A DNA stretch of 64,000 bases, taken from contig JAMXBD010004341.1 in the NCBI GenBank assembly GCA_024138025.1, positions 1-64,000 of the forward strand, given 5' to 3'. Below the pieces are notes generated by a model, which saw nothing but the letters and a program-made list of their open reading frames with translations, did no database searches and was not told where the DNA came from. This DNA is from Combretum micranthum. Lineage: Eukaryota > Streptophyta > Magnoliopsida > Myrtales > Combretaceae. Shown piece by piece: positions 14,865-27,420 of the stretch; position 1 is the stretch's first letter; each line of letters opens with the position of its first letter. The position numbers and the translations under genes are program-made.

Positions 14865-15512
14865 ATTTGGAAGCAGCTCACAGACAAATTGATCGAATCA
14901 TGACACGCATCGAATCTCAGTGCTGTTTAAAAAGAAACACCAAAATGTTCCTGCATCATTTGTTTATTTATTTGCGGTTGGGGTTGGGCATAATTAGGCA
15001 TATGCAAAAGCTAACTACTGGAAGCGGGGATAATCCCTTGAAACTAAAAGCTGCTATTTTTATGCATCTTCTCGACTGGACCCTTGCACAAAATATGAGG
15101 GACGTCCATGTTTAACAAACTGGTTTGTTTTCCTTGTCAAATAATGGCCTTCCATAGGAATAAAATTCCGGGAGGAAACTCCTAACTGAGTTTAGATTAG
15201 AGCATTTCCCATCTGCAAGTGTACCCGTCTCTTGCCCTGTGGCAAGCTTTGTGTTTCTTTCACGCTTTAGTTCGAGGTAATCTGCTCATTGCACTGAAAA
15301 AATTTTGTCTAGATGCTGATTGGAGCTTTTCTTATAGACCCTTATTTCCTTCCTTGATCTGTCCCGGTTCTTTTTAGTTTGCCAAGGAAACTAAGCTTAG
15401 GAGCCTTTTCCTTATTCATATCAGCAATTATGGCTTCCTCACTGCACTTTCTTGACAAGCAAAGTCCCAAGTCACTGTGATCTACAATCGAATAAGTTAA
15501 AATGAATATGTC
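14865..15512 (-). pseudogene. decayed duplicate of the SWC5 3' exon and 3' UTR
   Basis: This stretch aligns by eye over most of its length with 19062-19783, which is the 3' UTR and last exon of the SWC5 gene 4 kb downstream. Shared landmarks include ATTTGGAAGCAG, TGCATCAT, GCTAACT, GAAACTAAAA, the coding pieces TCTTTCACGCT and GGTAATCTGCTC, TTTGTCTAGAT and TGATTGGA, and the acceptor side near 15480. The coding part (about 15220-15490) has many substitutions, small deletions and a larger gap where the coiled, acidic segment should be, so no BCNT frame survives. Same strand and order as the parent suggest a local tandem duplication, not retroposition; whether upstream exons were copied is not visible. 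Confidence 0.8.
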
Positions 15513-15759
15513 TCCAGATCGAGATAATTCTCTTAAGTCGATTGTGAGTACCTAACCAAAGTAATTCTCCAATTACCGTTATTGACGTGCGATCTAGTTT
15601 CGGCCTTTTTTCCCCTCCCTTCAAGGAATCATATATTAAACATGTGATTTACAAACCACACTTCATCATGGGCTCTTTATGGTTTTGAGCCACCATCACA
15701 TTTTGCATTTTAGGGTTTTGGTTGAGGCGGTAGATTAGCCGAGATAAGTTTACGAAGTC

Positions 15760-16330
15760 TTGTACTTGACTGTTTAAAAATTAGCGAGTTTGAGCTAGGT
15801 TTTTTATCAAGTTTAAAATTTAGGTTCAAGCTCAGCTCATTTAGTAAACGAGCTTTACTTCGAGCTCAAGTTCGACTAGTATACAAATTGAGATCGAGGT
15901 GAGCTACGCTTTTTATTGAAATTGAAATTTAAGTTCAAACTAAACTCATTTAGATAGTCGTTTTCAATTTTTTTCGAACCTAAAAGTAATATGTAGAAGT
16001 CACTAAATATATATATATTAAATATTTTTTTTTAATAATATATTTATATATAATATGTTATAAATATAAAACTCACAAATCTACTACTAAGCTTGTTCAT
16101 GAATTTAATTGCGGGCTTATTCATAAGCCTAAACTAGTTTGTTTATGATCCACCTCGTGAGTTTAAATCAAAATTTGAATTTGGCTTGTTTATAAACAAG
16201 CCTGTTCACAAGCCGGCTTGTAGCCTAAATCAAAATTTGAGTTTATTCGTTTAGGTAAATGAGCTTTATTTTAAGCTTAAACTTGGCTTGTTTACTATTC
16301 GAGTTCGAGTAAATCTGCTAGTTTGTAGTG
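15760..16330. mobile_element. non-autonomous element rich in GAGCTCGA/AAGCTTGT motifs
   Basis: Dense, degenerate repeats of AGCTC, CGAGCT, GGCTTGTTTA and TTCGAGTTCGAG in both orientations, interrupted by an AT-rich core. Such GAGCTCGA-rich blocks are typical of non-autonomous, hAT-type plant repeats. Ends and target duplication could not be fixed. A related block lies at 61746-62096. Confidence 0.4.
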
Positions 16331-16830
16331 CTAGTTTTTGTATTATAAGGTAGTAATTGTAAATTGCATGTTTAAAATGCAATTTCTTTGTAGATCTTGG
16401 CCACAAACAAGATTAAAATTGCATCTTAAATGTGATTCTGTAGCGGTATGTAGAGAATTTGTTTCACTGAAACTCTATTTGGAAAATACTTTTTAAATAA
16501 GAGACAAATTGACCCCTTGCAAATAACCATAATTTTACAACAAAATGATTTATGAAATATTTCAAACCCTTAAATGGTGTTATAAAAATAAGGCCTATCT
16601 TAAGTCAAACACCTGCCTACTATTGCTACATAGAAAAATTACCAATATACAAGTTGAATAAAATTAATTACTAAAATTTCATTACAAAATTATGTTTATG
16701 AAACAAGATATCCGATTTCGTACACAAATCGCTTGAATAAATCGTAATATCAAATTTCACTACTGTACCTATATCGCGTGTAATAAAAGCAACATACATA
16801 TCATCTTTTCCAATCATGATTTAACACAAC

Positions 16831-17681
16831 TAGAGATGTGCAAACAGGTTATGGCCCATGGATTGGCCTATTTACCCATATAAAAAAATGGTTTAGGGCC
16901 AGCATTTAAAAGTGGGCTAAGAAAGCCCAACCCATTTAACCTGAGGGCTGGCCCGCTAACTAAATTAAAATAATAATAAAAGTTAAAACTTAAAAGTGCT
17001 AAAAAAATTCAAAACAAAAAAAAAATAAAAATTAAATCTGGAAAAGAATATGTCAAAACAAATTAGTAGGAGTGTTTCGTTGCGGAGTTAAGTTGTGAAA
17101 GTTGAGCCAAGTCCAAGAAATATCAATTTTCTTTGTGTAAGAATTGAGAAACGAATGACTAACAAAAAATAAAAAGCAACAGAAGAGAACCAATCTTGAG
17201 CAAGTCACCGATATTTTCAAAAATTTTCGAAGCTCATAATTATGCATTATACATATATTATATTTTACTTTGATGTGTATTTAAAAAATAAAAAATTGAA
17301 CCATCAACCAACCTAATTGAAACCAATATGATTTAAAAAAAAAAAAAAGATTTCAAACCAAACCAAAATTACAATTAATTTGAATGAAGAAACTAAATGA
17401 AATTAAAAAATTAAGTCATATTATGTACAATGTGCATATATATATGTATATATATATATATATATTCCTCTATAAAATAATATGTAAAATTATTTTTAGT
17501 ATATTATATAAATAAATGACTAACCACAGTAAGTAGCTGGTCCGTTTAACCCATAGGCCAAAGAGAGTCAAGCTAAGGTCAAGAAATCCTAATCTCTTTA
17601 TTAAATGGGCTAAGATTTCTTGGCCCGATTAGTCTGCGGGCCAACCTGCCCCAACTCATTTAACTTATTTGCCCATCTCTA
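16831..17681. mobile_element. non-autonomous hAT-like transposon with TIRs and 8-bp TSD
   Basis: Terminal inverted repeats: TAGAGATGTGCAAAC at the left and, reverse-complemented, TAGAGATGGGCAAAT at the right. The 8 bases outside are AACACAAC (16823-16830) and AACTCAAT (17682-17689), 6 of 8 identical, fitting an aged 8-bp hAT target duplication. Inside both ends are GGCCCA/TGGGCC-rich subterminal repeats (16850-16950 and 17540-17660); the centre is AT-rich with a TA microsatellite. No transposase is encoded, so it would need an autonomous partner. Confidence 0.7.
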
Positions 17682-17881
17682 AACTCAATTATTTTGTAAG
17701 TATATAGAATTTTTTAAATTGATATACGAATGTATATCGCTTATTAAACATGCAATATACATACGATGTATGATAATTTTGATAATTCGTATTAAAATGT
17801 TGTTATAATTTGATAATTATTTTTATTCCAAATAAGATATTGATTTCAATTAGTATCAGGAATAATTTCACCTATCCATTA

Positions 17882-18275
17882 ACCGCTCCGCCTGAGACTC
17901 TGGCTGCCTTATGATTTCTTCTTTTCCAGCAAGTCTTCATATTGTTGCTCATGCTGCTGCTTATTTATTTAAATTGTGTTTCTTCTTGTTTCGTCTGCTT
18001 GATGGACTTGGTCATGTTGCTGAGTTCTACCATAATCCCTGCTATGGTCCTCATGGTGATGTTGCCATGGCCACCCTGTATCGAGCTGTTGAAACTTCCC
18101 CGGATATCCATGCTGGTCATGTGGGAACCTTGGACTCTTTGTTTCTTCAATCTCCCATCAACGAGGGCTCTCCCCCTCACAACACTAAACATTTCAACCA
18201 GCATCCTGTAGGGCATGCAACCTTTATCTTCAACTCTTACAAACAACGAGCTGAGTTTGTCTCGAATAAATGAAG
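17882..18275. other. unidentified GC-richer open stretch, possible gene relic
   Basis: The stretch is less AT-rich than its surroundings and is open for long distances in several frames: 120 codons on plus (17911-18273), 89 on plus in the next frame (17942-18211) and 93 on minus (17965-18246). The first plus frame contains HVAEFYHNPCYGPHGD and GHVGTLDSLFL; a fourth, minus frame read without ATG is rich in His, Gln and Tyr. I do not recognise any as a known family. Composition suggests a remnant of real coding sequence, possibly an exon of a decayed gene, but neither strand nor product is settled. Confidence 0.3.
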
Positions 18276-19061
18276 TTTGGGGATGGACGGATCAAGCTGC
18301 CTTGAAGGATCATACGCACACCACGATGTCATCATAGTGTTTAAAACGTTGTCCGCGAGCCTTTCCATAGGATTAAGTTTGTTCCTCTAAGTCTTTTCTT
18401 ATTTTTTTTAGGCTGAAGTTGCACACCAGCATATAATTAACAGCAGTCCCAAAATCCCAAGGGAAACAAGCCATTCACTATCCCCAAATCAGTTGGCTTC
18501 CTTAGTCTCGGTTCAGCTCCTCATTGTTCATACCAAACATATCCAAATAACTTAGGACCAACCTCAATCTAATTTCCTTTAATCCAACCAGCATCGTCCA
18601 CCATTTTCTTCAATGGGCCAGAACCCTCACTGGCAACAGCGATCCGTATGAGCAGGGAAAACTCGTCAAGTCCGGAAGGACACGAAATTTAAGATTTCTA
18701 TTCTTTCAGATGAACCAATGACACAGCTTTATGCCGATCTTGTAGGTTATTATCAAGAGATTTAGCGTGTGTTATCCTGAGGTTATGTTAAGGTTGATGA
18801 CATTATCTATTTGAAAGAAACAAACGGCCAATGATGACGTATAGACGCGCAATAAAAAAAGGAGCCAAGCATGTGTTTATAAATAATGGAAAGGATAATA
18901 TTCGCATCATATATGGCCACGAATCAAGCCATTTCATTATGACAGAAGTTATCAAAACCTTTCTTTGAGGATATTTATTCTATTAACCTGATCCACTTCA
19001 TTACTTACATTGATGAACTAAACATGGTGCACATGTTAGTAAATCCTTTAACAAGTAGGAA
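18276..19061. other. transition region with coding-like fragments
   Basis: Short, coding-like pieces broken by stops on plus (for example around 18670-18760, reading KFKISILSDEP followed by QLYADLVGYY) continue from the unidentified stretch before it. No family recognised. The right edge meets the start of the duplicated SWC5 3' flank. Confidence 0.25.
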
Positions 19062-19397
19062 TTTGGAAGCAGAGTTTGGATCAAACGATGAAATTATAGA
19101 GACCAAAAATCTCTATTCCAATTTAAATAAAGAGCAACTAAACTCTCTTGCATCATTTTTTGGCACAAACAGCATAATGCAGAAGCTAACTGCTATAAGC
19201 AGGAAAGCATCCTAGGAAACTAAAATCTGCTACTACCATACACTTTCATGGACATTCTTTCCTGCATAAATTTTCAGGACATTGTCCATCCATCACAGCG
19301 ATAACCTGAAGGCACCTATGTGTGTCTTGCCCATCGAAATCATGAGCCTAACACAATGAAATCCTAATAGGACTGAGCACTCTTGAACATTTTCAAT

Positions 19398-22088
19398 TCA
19401 TGGATCCTCCCGCATGTCTGGCCGCCTCCTGGCCTGCATAGCAAGCCTTGCATCTCTTTCACGCTCAAATTCCCGGTAATCTGCTCGTTGCAAGAAGGAA
19501 ACTTTGTCTAGATACTGATTGGAACTCTTTTTATATGCATCAAGCTCTTCCTCTAGACCCTTGTTGTCTTCCTTAAACTCTCCCCAATCTTTTTTAGTCT
19601 TGTCAAGCACACTAAGCTTTGGTTTTTTCTTTATTTGTTCAAGAATGGCATCAACGGCAGATGGAGTAGAACCTTTCGCCTTTTCCGAATCAGCATCTAT
19701 AAGCCTCTTCACCTCAATGTCTTGTCCAGCAAAGTCCTGGATCTCCGTGATCTGCAGTCAGACAGATTTAATGAGCATGTTTCTACATACAAAGAACTCT
19801 CGTCTCGAAAAGAAAGCACCTTTACAGATCACTCTGAAGATATATTCATAATTATCACAACCCATCTGCATGATTTCAGACAGCTGCTGCACATTTAGAA
19901 AAGGCTCAAACATGTCACAGGCAAAATTTTAGAGAACAGGGTTAGTACATATCATGGGGTATATATTTGCATAAGGTAGACAAAAAAATGTATATGGCTG
20001 ATCCTTTCTGAGAAAACAATTACAAGATATGGCGACAGCCACAATCCATCTACATCGTGTTCTTAAGATCTCACCCTTCTCTATGGCTCTATGTTAAGCA
20101 ATATGTTACGATGTCTAGTGGTAGAGTTGCTATGCTCTTATCTTAGTTTCTCCTGTGCAAAGCCTACTCATGACATATCAAAATTGAAACATCTCAGACA
20201 GCCATTAACAAAAACTAATTTGCAACTTTTTATGCTGAACCAAGGCTGAAACATTTTCCACCTAACTTCAAGCTTACAAATCCAACAACATTTTCGCTAC
20301 TCAAGACAGACAAGCCAATTATACTGTTTTGGTAACGTGGAAAGCATAGGAAATCTGTGGAAATCAGCAGAACCCAGCAAAAGCAATAAAATGTGTGTGT
20401 TTGGCAACGGAAAAGGATGCGAAAATGGAAAGTTGTGAAACCAACGAAAACATTTCCTTTGTTGTCTCACAAAATTTTCTGCCCAAAATTGGGTGGAAAG
20501 CAAAGAAACATTTTCCCTGCTTTCTTTCCATCGCTTTCTGGACGCTTTCAGTTTTGCCAAAGGTTACCAACAGAGTGTAAAAGAGTAAAAGCAGAAGAAG
20601 TGCTGCATCAGTGCTAATGATGCACTCACCTCAACCTTTCCTTTTGCTGTTGCAGCAGCAGCAGCTCTGCGCTGCATCCTTAACTGCTGCAAGAGCCTGC
20701 AGCTACCTTCTTTGCCTCCTCATTGAACTACCTTGGACAAGATCACGTCTCATATGTTTGCTTCCTGTCCATGATTCTGCTTTCTTGGAGCCAAGCCTAA
20801 ATAATTCATCCAATTCTATAAGAAACAGGAACCATCATCTTTTACAATCACCAAGTTTCTTTAAAACACACGAATTTGAAATAAGAAACTTCTTACAGTG
20901 GATGTCTTGCGCTTAATTTTAGTTGGAGTTGAATTGGACTTCTTAGAAAGGGACTGAAGGGTTTGATTTCTTATTCCTTATTCATTTCTCCCACATAGCA
21001 TCAACACGGGCTTTCAACCTACTAAGTTCAAAGCAAATTACTATCTTCCACTCCCTCCATCACAACCCACCAAGATAAACACAAAAGATAAACGAAAGTG
21101 CAGCATAAAATACCACTATCACGGTTTGTTTCAGAGCTCAGATGGTGAGTGGGGCTTTCTTCTTGTCTTCTCCATCACCGACCCCTCATTCATATTACCT
21201 GAAGGACAGTTTCAAAGCACATAAACCTAAGTTCACAACATCTTTCATCTAAGCAAGATATTAATCAATCTAAAATTCAAGTAAAAGATTCAACAAGCTG
21301 AAATGTAATCTCAAAAAATAAGACTTGGGTATTCATTGCACTAACAAGAGTATCACCTAGGTGATAATATCGATGGCAAGAAACATATATAAAACTTTAT
21401 ACGCCTCACTATACCACAACATCCATTATCATATCAAGGTACAAATGCAGGCAGATTATTACACTCCAAGTGCAGCGTTCCGGACGGAAAATGATAAAAT
21501 ATTTCATATTGGTGCTTTTCCCCCAATCTGTTGCAATGTGAATCGAGCTCAATAAACCCCCCTAGCTATTGCAAGCGTACATTACAAAAAAATTGGAGAA
21601 ACTAATGGCATGGTAAAGCAATAAGCTTTTTCAATGTTTCTTAAATATAAATAACACAATTTCCTTGCAAAAAAATTTCATACTGCACCCATCATGAATT
21701 TCACTATAATCATATGATCCACACCGCCAAAATGTTCAAAGTAACAAAACATTCTTCCCATTTTTTTTTTTTTTTTGGCTTTTTCCACACTACCCATTTC
21801 CGATTCGGTAAAAGTAAACAAAATACCAAATTAATTTCAAAAAATTTCGTTAACCCAAGCTTAAAAAGAGACCTTTAATAAAAAAAAAAAAAAAAAAAAA
21901 AAAAGCCAAAGACCCCTTATGGGAACACTCGTAAGAACCTACAGTAAAACGATAGATTTTTAGAAGAATCTCAACCATATCGTACTGAGAAAACATGTAG
22001 ATGATTCGAATGAAACAAAAGAAATACAAGAGGAAAGTGAAAAGAAACAAAGCAGTATCATGTTACCAGGTTCCAAAGTCGTAGCCAT
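19398..22088 (-). CDS. SWC5: SWR1-complex subunit SWC5 / BCNT-domain (craniofacial development protein 1-like)
   Basis: BCNT/SWC5 proteins are nuclear subunits of the SWR1 remodeller that exchanges H2A for H2A.Z. The last exon (19751 down to 19398) is intact: ITEIQDFAGQDIEVKRL, then the BCNT-C domain with KKDWGEFKEDNKG, SNQYLDKVSFL, REFERERDARL and the terminal RPDMREDP. Upstream, an exon at 20815-20630 starts with NWMNYLGLAP, a family hallmark, passes through an Ala-rich stretch and ends in KGKVE before GTGAGT. An exon at about 21021-20897 encodes KARVDAMWE and STPTKIKRKTST before GTAAG. A probable first exon is 22088-22067 (ATGGCTACG...). The exon near 21198 is uncertain. Several one- or two-base losses break the frame in the two middle exons (see findings). 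A partial copy lies at 14865-15512. Confidence 0.85.
20326..20580. mobile_element. foldback (MITE-like) element in an SWC5 intron
   Basis: The left side TTGGTAAC ... GTTTGGCAACGGAAAAG and the right side (reverse complement TTGGTAACCTTTGGCAAAAC) are imperfect inverted repeats around a GGAAA/TTTCC-rich stem. This resembles the small GTTTGGC...GGAAA foldbacks frequent in plant introns and promoters. No coding capacity of its own; it lies between the last and penultimate SWC5 exons. Confidence 0.35.
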
Positions 22089-22943
22089 TGAAGACAAAAG
22101 GTTGGATTAGCAGACGAGCGAGTTTTGGGTAAAGGTTTGGTAATAGGTTTTTTCGTAGATTTTAATTAATCGTAGCGACTTTTTGTCAGGTTTTTCCGAG
22201 ACTTCTGTCGAGTAAGGAGAACATGACATTATGGTTAACTTTAAAAAAAAAAAATTATACTAAAAAAAAACCTACAAAATATATTATTAACTCAAATGAA
22301 TTCAAAAAAAATTATGATCGGATTATTGAATTATCTATTTATTAACTCATATCATCATTTTAATGGTTGAATGATAAGAATTCTCGTATTTTTAAGAATC
22401 TAGACTTTTTTTTTATAAATTAAGAAAAATTAAAGGAAGAAAAATTGAGAAATTTGTTAAATAAAAATAAGAAAGCACACCAACAAGAAATGTAAGGAAA
22501 AAAAAGAAGAAAAAGAAAATAGAAGATGGAGGAAGAATAATATTACACCATCATCATTATCTAAAGATTCCCTGCATGCCTCCCAAATATGCCGAGTTAT
22601 TGATACTAGCGAGATTGATTCTCTTCAAACTTTAAGAACAACTATTATATTGGTATGATTGAAGAAGTAGCAACTATCGTTTGCAACCTAACACTGCAAG
22701 ATGAAACCGTATTTCCATATATAAATAAATAACTCGTTTGCAAGCTTTATTTGAATTAGATAAATATCTCTTATCTAGTAACCAACTAATTGAGGTATAT
22801 ATTTCTATGCAAAGCAATCCTAAATCATCAGTTTCTTAGAGATGATATAGTGTATGCTTAATGACATTTCAATGTCTAAGTTGATGAAAAACTCTATCCC
22901 ACAAATTAATCAATAGAAAAAAACTTATATTAGGTTTTTTATT
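22089..22943. other. SWC5 upstream region and AT-rich intergenic DNA
   Basis: Contains the SWC5 promoter side near 22100-22230 (no clear TATA box assigned) and then AT-rich DNA with A-tracts. No gene recognised. Confidence 0.4.
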
Positions 22944-25900
22944 TATCACGTCCCAACTAGAGTCAAGGCATGTCCAGTTTTGCCACGTATAATAATGGAG
23001 CATCATACACAAAGACAAACCTAAAAGACTAATTTATCTGATTCATTTGCTAGCCAATTTTATATTTAGAATTCATCTATTTAATTTTGAAAACTTTAAA
23101 TGACGCGATGAAAAATATAGAATTTATAAGATATCCAATAAAAAGCTACTCTCATGAGTAGGCTAATCATAAAAAAATAACATCTAATAATATCGGTCTC
23201 AAAAGTCTTCTTAAACATCCAAATGAGATATTAACTGTAAAGAAAGTATATGAAAAATACTAGAAGTTCTAATACAAATCCAAGGCTCTCAGCTATGCCC
23301 AAAAGATGATAAAAAGTCTAAAAATAAAAAGACCAAATAAAATCAAGATGTGAACCATAATCCTACTCACTAAGCTCATCCAACTGCTCCTCAAAGTCGA
23401 TCCCATACCCCATGTCATCATTATACTCACTATCAGAACCATTAGTACCTGAAAAACAACAAATGTGAGCCAAAGCCCAATATACAGTAACACAACCACA
23501 TGCAATATGACATATGCGTCTAAACTATATGCAATACAACAACCAACATTTTATGTCTATTATTTAAGATGATTCAGACAATACGGGAACACTCACACTC
23601 CAGGCAATAAGCCATAGAAATCTGGAGGTCCTGAGTAGCAGCAACTGCTCAGGGGGTTGATTAAGGCAGGTCAAATACCTTAACCGCCTAGAGGAATATT
23701 CTACGTAGTAGCCTTGTTTAGGGTTCATTGTCGTTACGCATATCCATTTATTTCAGTCCACAGTGATATGCAACTCAATCCGCACCCATAGTCGTGAACT
23801 ATATATATTACTTCTCACCGAACGTAAATGGATGTTATCCCGATACCGCTTGCCTTATCAGCTCGAGGTGGCCTAAGCACCTAACTACTGTGTTGGTATT
23901 TACCTAGCAAGGTTGTCACTCACCGGCCTAGATTAAATGACACATTCACAATCAGTATATTCAATTATTAAGTCGTCTTTAAGTTAAGTCCATTTGAGAA
24001 TGCCTACCCTAGGCAAACAACATGCATGTTACTACATACTTGATATTGAAACAGTAGACTGTAGAGGATCCCAATTAAGACAATAAGTTGATTGAATATC
24101 TTTCAAGAAAAGTTAATTTGTATAAGTATCAAGTATACAACTAATGAACCAAGTCATATTGATCAATTAATATAACGTAAGGCCTTATGTAATATGATGC
24201 CTTTGGTATATAATTGAGTTAGATCCAATTAGGATAATTAGGCTTAGATAATTTAGACTAAGCCCATAGAATTCGGAAATTTAATATATTATTTAGATGT
24301 ATTGGGCCTTTAGGGATCCTAGGTTAGGTCCAATAATAAATCATCTAAGTGTTTAACTTTTTAGGGTAATGGGCTTTAAGGTTTAGGAATTGAACCTGTT
24401 AAAGAATATAAATATTAAATTAGCTGTTATCGAGCTTTATTTTGAATTTAGATCCAATTGGAGTAATGTTAGTTATTAAACCTAAGAATTATGCTTAAGC
24501 CCAATTGGAATCTAATTTAGACCCCAAAATAAGCTATTGGGCTTTCTAATACCCTATACAGGCCCACTAAGGATATTTTAGGGCTTTTGGGCCAATAGAA
24601 ATTATTTGAGCCCAATTAGGTATTTCAATACCTAGAATTGATAATGGACTTAAATATTTTGGAACTAGCCCAATTGGAATAGGTATAGTTATTGAGCCCG
24701 TATATGGAATTTAAGCCCATAAAGCAAAAGTTAGGTATTATCCATAGTTTGAAGGTTTGGACCCTAAATGGCTAGGAAAAACTTTTAGGATTTAGTTTAG
24801 GTCTATTTAGTGCAAATAGGCCTAGTTGGCTAAAAATTATGTTATTGGACCTAAGGTAATGTTTCTAGATCAATTTTATATAATTAAGACTATTTGTAGA
24901 TATTTAGTCAAATTGGATTCTATTTTAGAATTTAAGCTAGTAACTAATTAGTAAGGCCCAAAATTATTAATATTAACCACGTTAGACATAAATTCATTCC
25001 TAAGTCAATTTTAGGTCATTTAGGTCAAGTTGGACCTATTTTTATTATCTTGGCCGATTTTAGGTTATTTCTATCATATTTACTATATTTTTACTAATTA
25101 AGTTCGTTTAAGTCATTTTAGCTTGTTTAATCTTAGAACATGTACTAATTAAATTTTACAGCTCATGATATTTATTAAAATTATTTAATTTCCAATTACT
25201 ATTTTAAGTCTCATTAGTTAATCAAAATCTATTATAACTCAGTTTGGTATATTTAGTCCTATTAAGCCATATAATTTGATTTGGGCCCTAAACTATTATC
25301 TAAGCCCAATTAGCTACTAAACCCATAATAATTTAGTTGTATTGACTTCTTAGGTCATACTATATTCAATTACCCAACTTTACAATTAAAAGCCTTTTTC
25401 TACCTAATTAAGCTAATTTAGTATGCTAACTTATTTATCCAATTTTAATTTTAAAAAAAGCCTAATAAATCAAAATATTCCTAAATTAATTAATTATAAC
25501 TAATTATACATCAATCAAGCTAGTTTGATAATTATTAAATTTAATTACATTCATATTTCACAAAATTTTCAAAGAAAATAGAGTTAGAAAACGAGAGAGG
25601 TCTGTGCACTGGTTCGTTTTGATATTTGTACTTTTTGGTCCATATCGGTTTTAATATAAAAACTACACTTCGTTGTAGTTTCGTTGGAAAGGGAAAAATA
25701 AAATTGACTGGTTTGGCATGCGCAAAAAGTCCGGTTCAAACAGTGTTTTGTACAATATATTCAAAAAATAAAAATCTGGAAAAAAAAAATAGTAAATGAC
25801 CTAAAAAAGGTCTAAAAATTTCTAGATCATATATAAACTTATTGAACATCATTTCCTAAAATTGTCGTGCAAACATAAGTACGTTTGATATTTTATTTAT

Positions 25901-27420
25901 TTTTCTCAATAAATATGACTATTAGGCCTTTAAAAATAGTAAATAAGTATGAAAAATTAAGAAACCTTCCAGTCTATATCCTAAGATGATATACTATCAT
26001 TTTCATAAATTTTACATGAAAATAAATTCGTTTAATACCCTAACCAATATTACATATCATGATAAACATCACTTTTATTTTTTGTCTAACAAACATATTA
26101 TTGTTTTTTTTCAATTTTTATCATGAAAAATCATTACAAAATCATATAGAACACATCAAAATAGATTACATAATATGCTATTTTATTTTAATCATATTTA
26201 CACCATAAAGCCACTAAACAATGCATAAACGATGTTAATATTAACACATTTTCACCAAACCAAGTAACACATAATATTTTACATAAATCATATATTTCAT
26301 ATTTTGTATTAGTATTACAACATATTATTTTACTTATAGTAGCAAAACAAGCTTTGAACTTTCACCACCCTACTCCTAGGAATTTAGTGAAGCTCCTTTT
26401 GCCTCTAATCCAACATCCGTCTTGATAAACACCTAATTTCAAAAGGAAAAATAGAGAATAATACTAGCTTTAGGTGGCTTAAAGAAGATATAAAACATAA
26501 AAGACTTAATACCTATTACGTTTTTGATAGAGGAAAGGGTTTGTATTATTTTAAGGTTTGTTTTGAAAGAAAAATAAGATGGAATTTTCTACTAGAATGG
26601 AATGTGAAGTGGTTGCTACTTTAGGCTACATTAGGGTTTCATTTTGTAAAAAGAGGTTAGGACAAAAATAAGGACATTAATTGATAATATAGAGAATATT
26701 CTAGAGCTTATGGGTTGGCAAAATGATAATTTTATACGAAAAATTTTCTGATGAAATTTGAAATGGATAGTGATAGTAATATGAAGGTTGTAGAAGATTT
26801 TTATGAGGGTTTAGAGCTAATATGGTTAATGGATTGGATTAGGAATTTAATTAGAGCCTTAAGATGCAACTAGATGTCAAATGGGCTTAAGAACTAGTTA
26901 GATTAATTTAACAATTTAATTTAGCAAATTTTGAAGATGAAGAAATAGGTTTAATTAAATAGTTGGTTGGGTATGTATTTGATTAAAATTAAGATGTTGA
27001 GAAATTTAGGTATTGAATATGTAGAAAATTATTAAAATCGGGAAATTGGAAAAATTGAGAAATTATAATTTAGGTAGATAGCTAATTCAATATTTAGGTT
27101 TGATTGATTTATTTGGTATAATGAAATGGGGAATTTATATGGTTTAATCTCTATTTCCCAATTGAAATTAATTTTAGCTTAAATTTACTAATTCACTTAA
27201 CCATATTAAGTAATTAATTTAATTTACTTAGTTGAATAGTCTAGCTTATTTTATTTTATTATATATTTTTTTGTTTTAATTTGGCTTAAAATTTCCTTCT
27301 ATTTTCCACAAATTAATTTACATTTGACTACTTACGTTATCTTAACATTTGAGTTATTTCATTATTATTCGCAAGATACACTAATACACCTATTGTAATC
27401 CCTCAAATTTTTACACGAAC
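22944..27420 (+). mobile_element. large gypsy-type LTR-like sequence, diverged relative of the family at 35.2 kb
   Basis: It begins TATCACGTCCCAACTAGAGT and, about 500 bases in, carries a block shared with the LTRs at 35.2 and 46.9 kb: CATCATCAT-like sequence, CTGAAAAAC, GTGAGCCAAAGCCCA and ACAGTAACA, then a segment with GCAACTGCTCAGG and a CGCCTAACTACT-like piece. The middle (24.2-25.4 kb) is packed with degenerate AGCCCAATTGG motifs. No gag, protease, RT or integrase is visible, so it is a solo LTR or a non-coding remnant. The right edge is approximate. Confidence 0.45.

Noticed and set aside
20395..20916. Plus-strand open frames over the SWC5 introns and exon
   Set aside because: They are antisense to the SWC5 exon at 20630-20815 or lie in the intronic foldback; splice signals and protein similarity support the minus strand.
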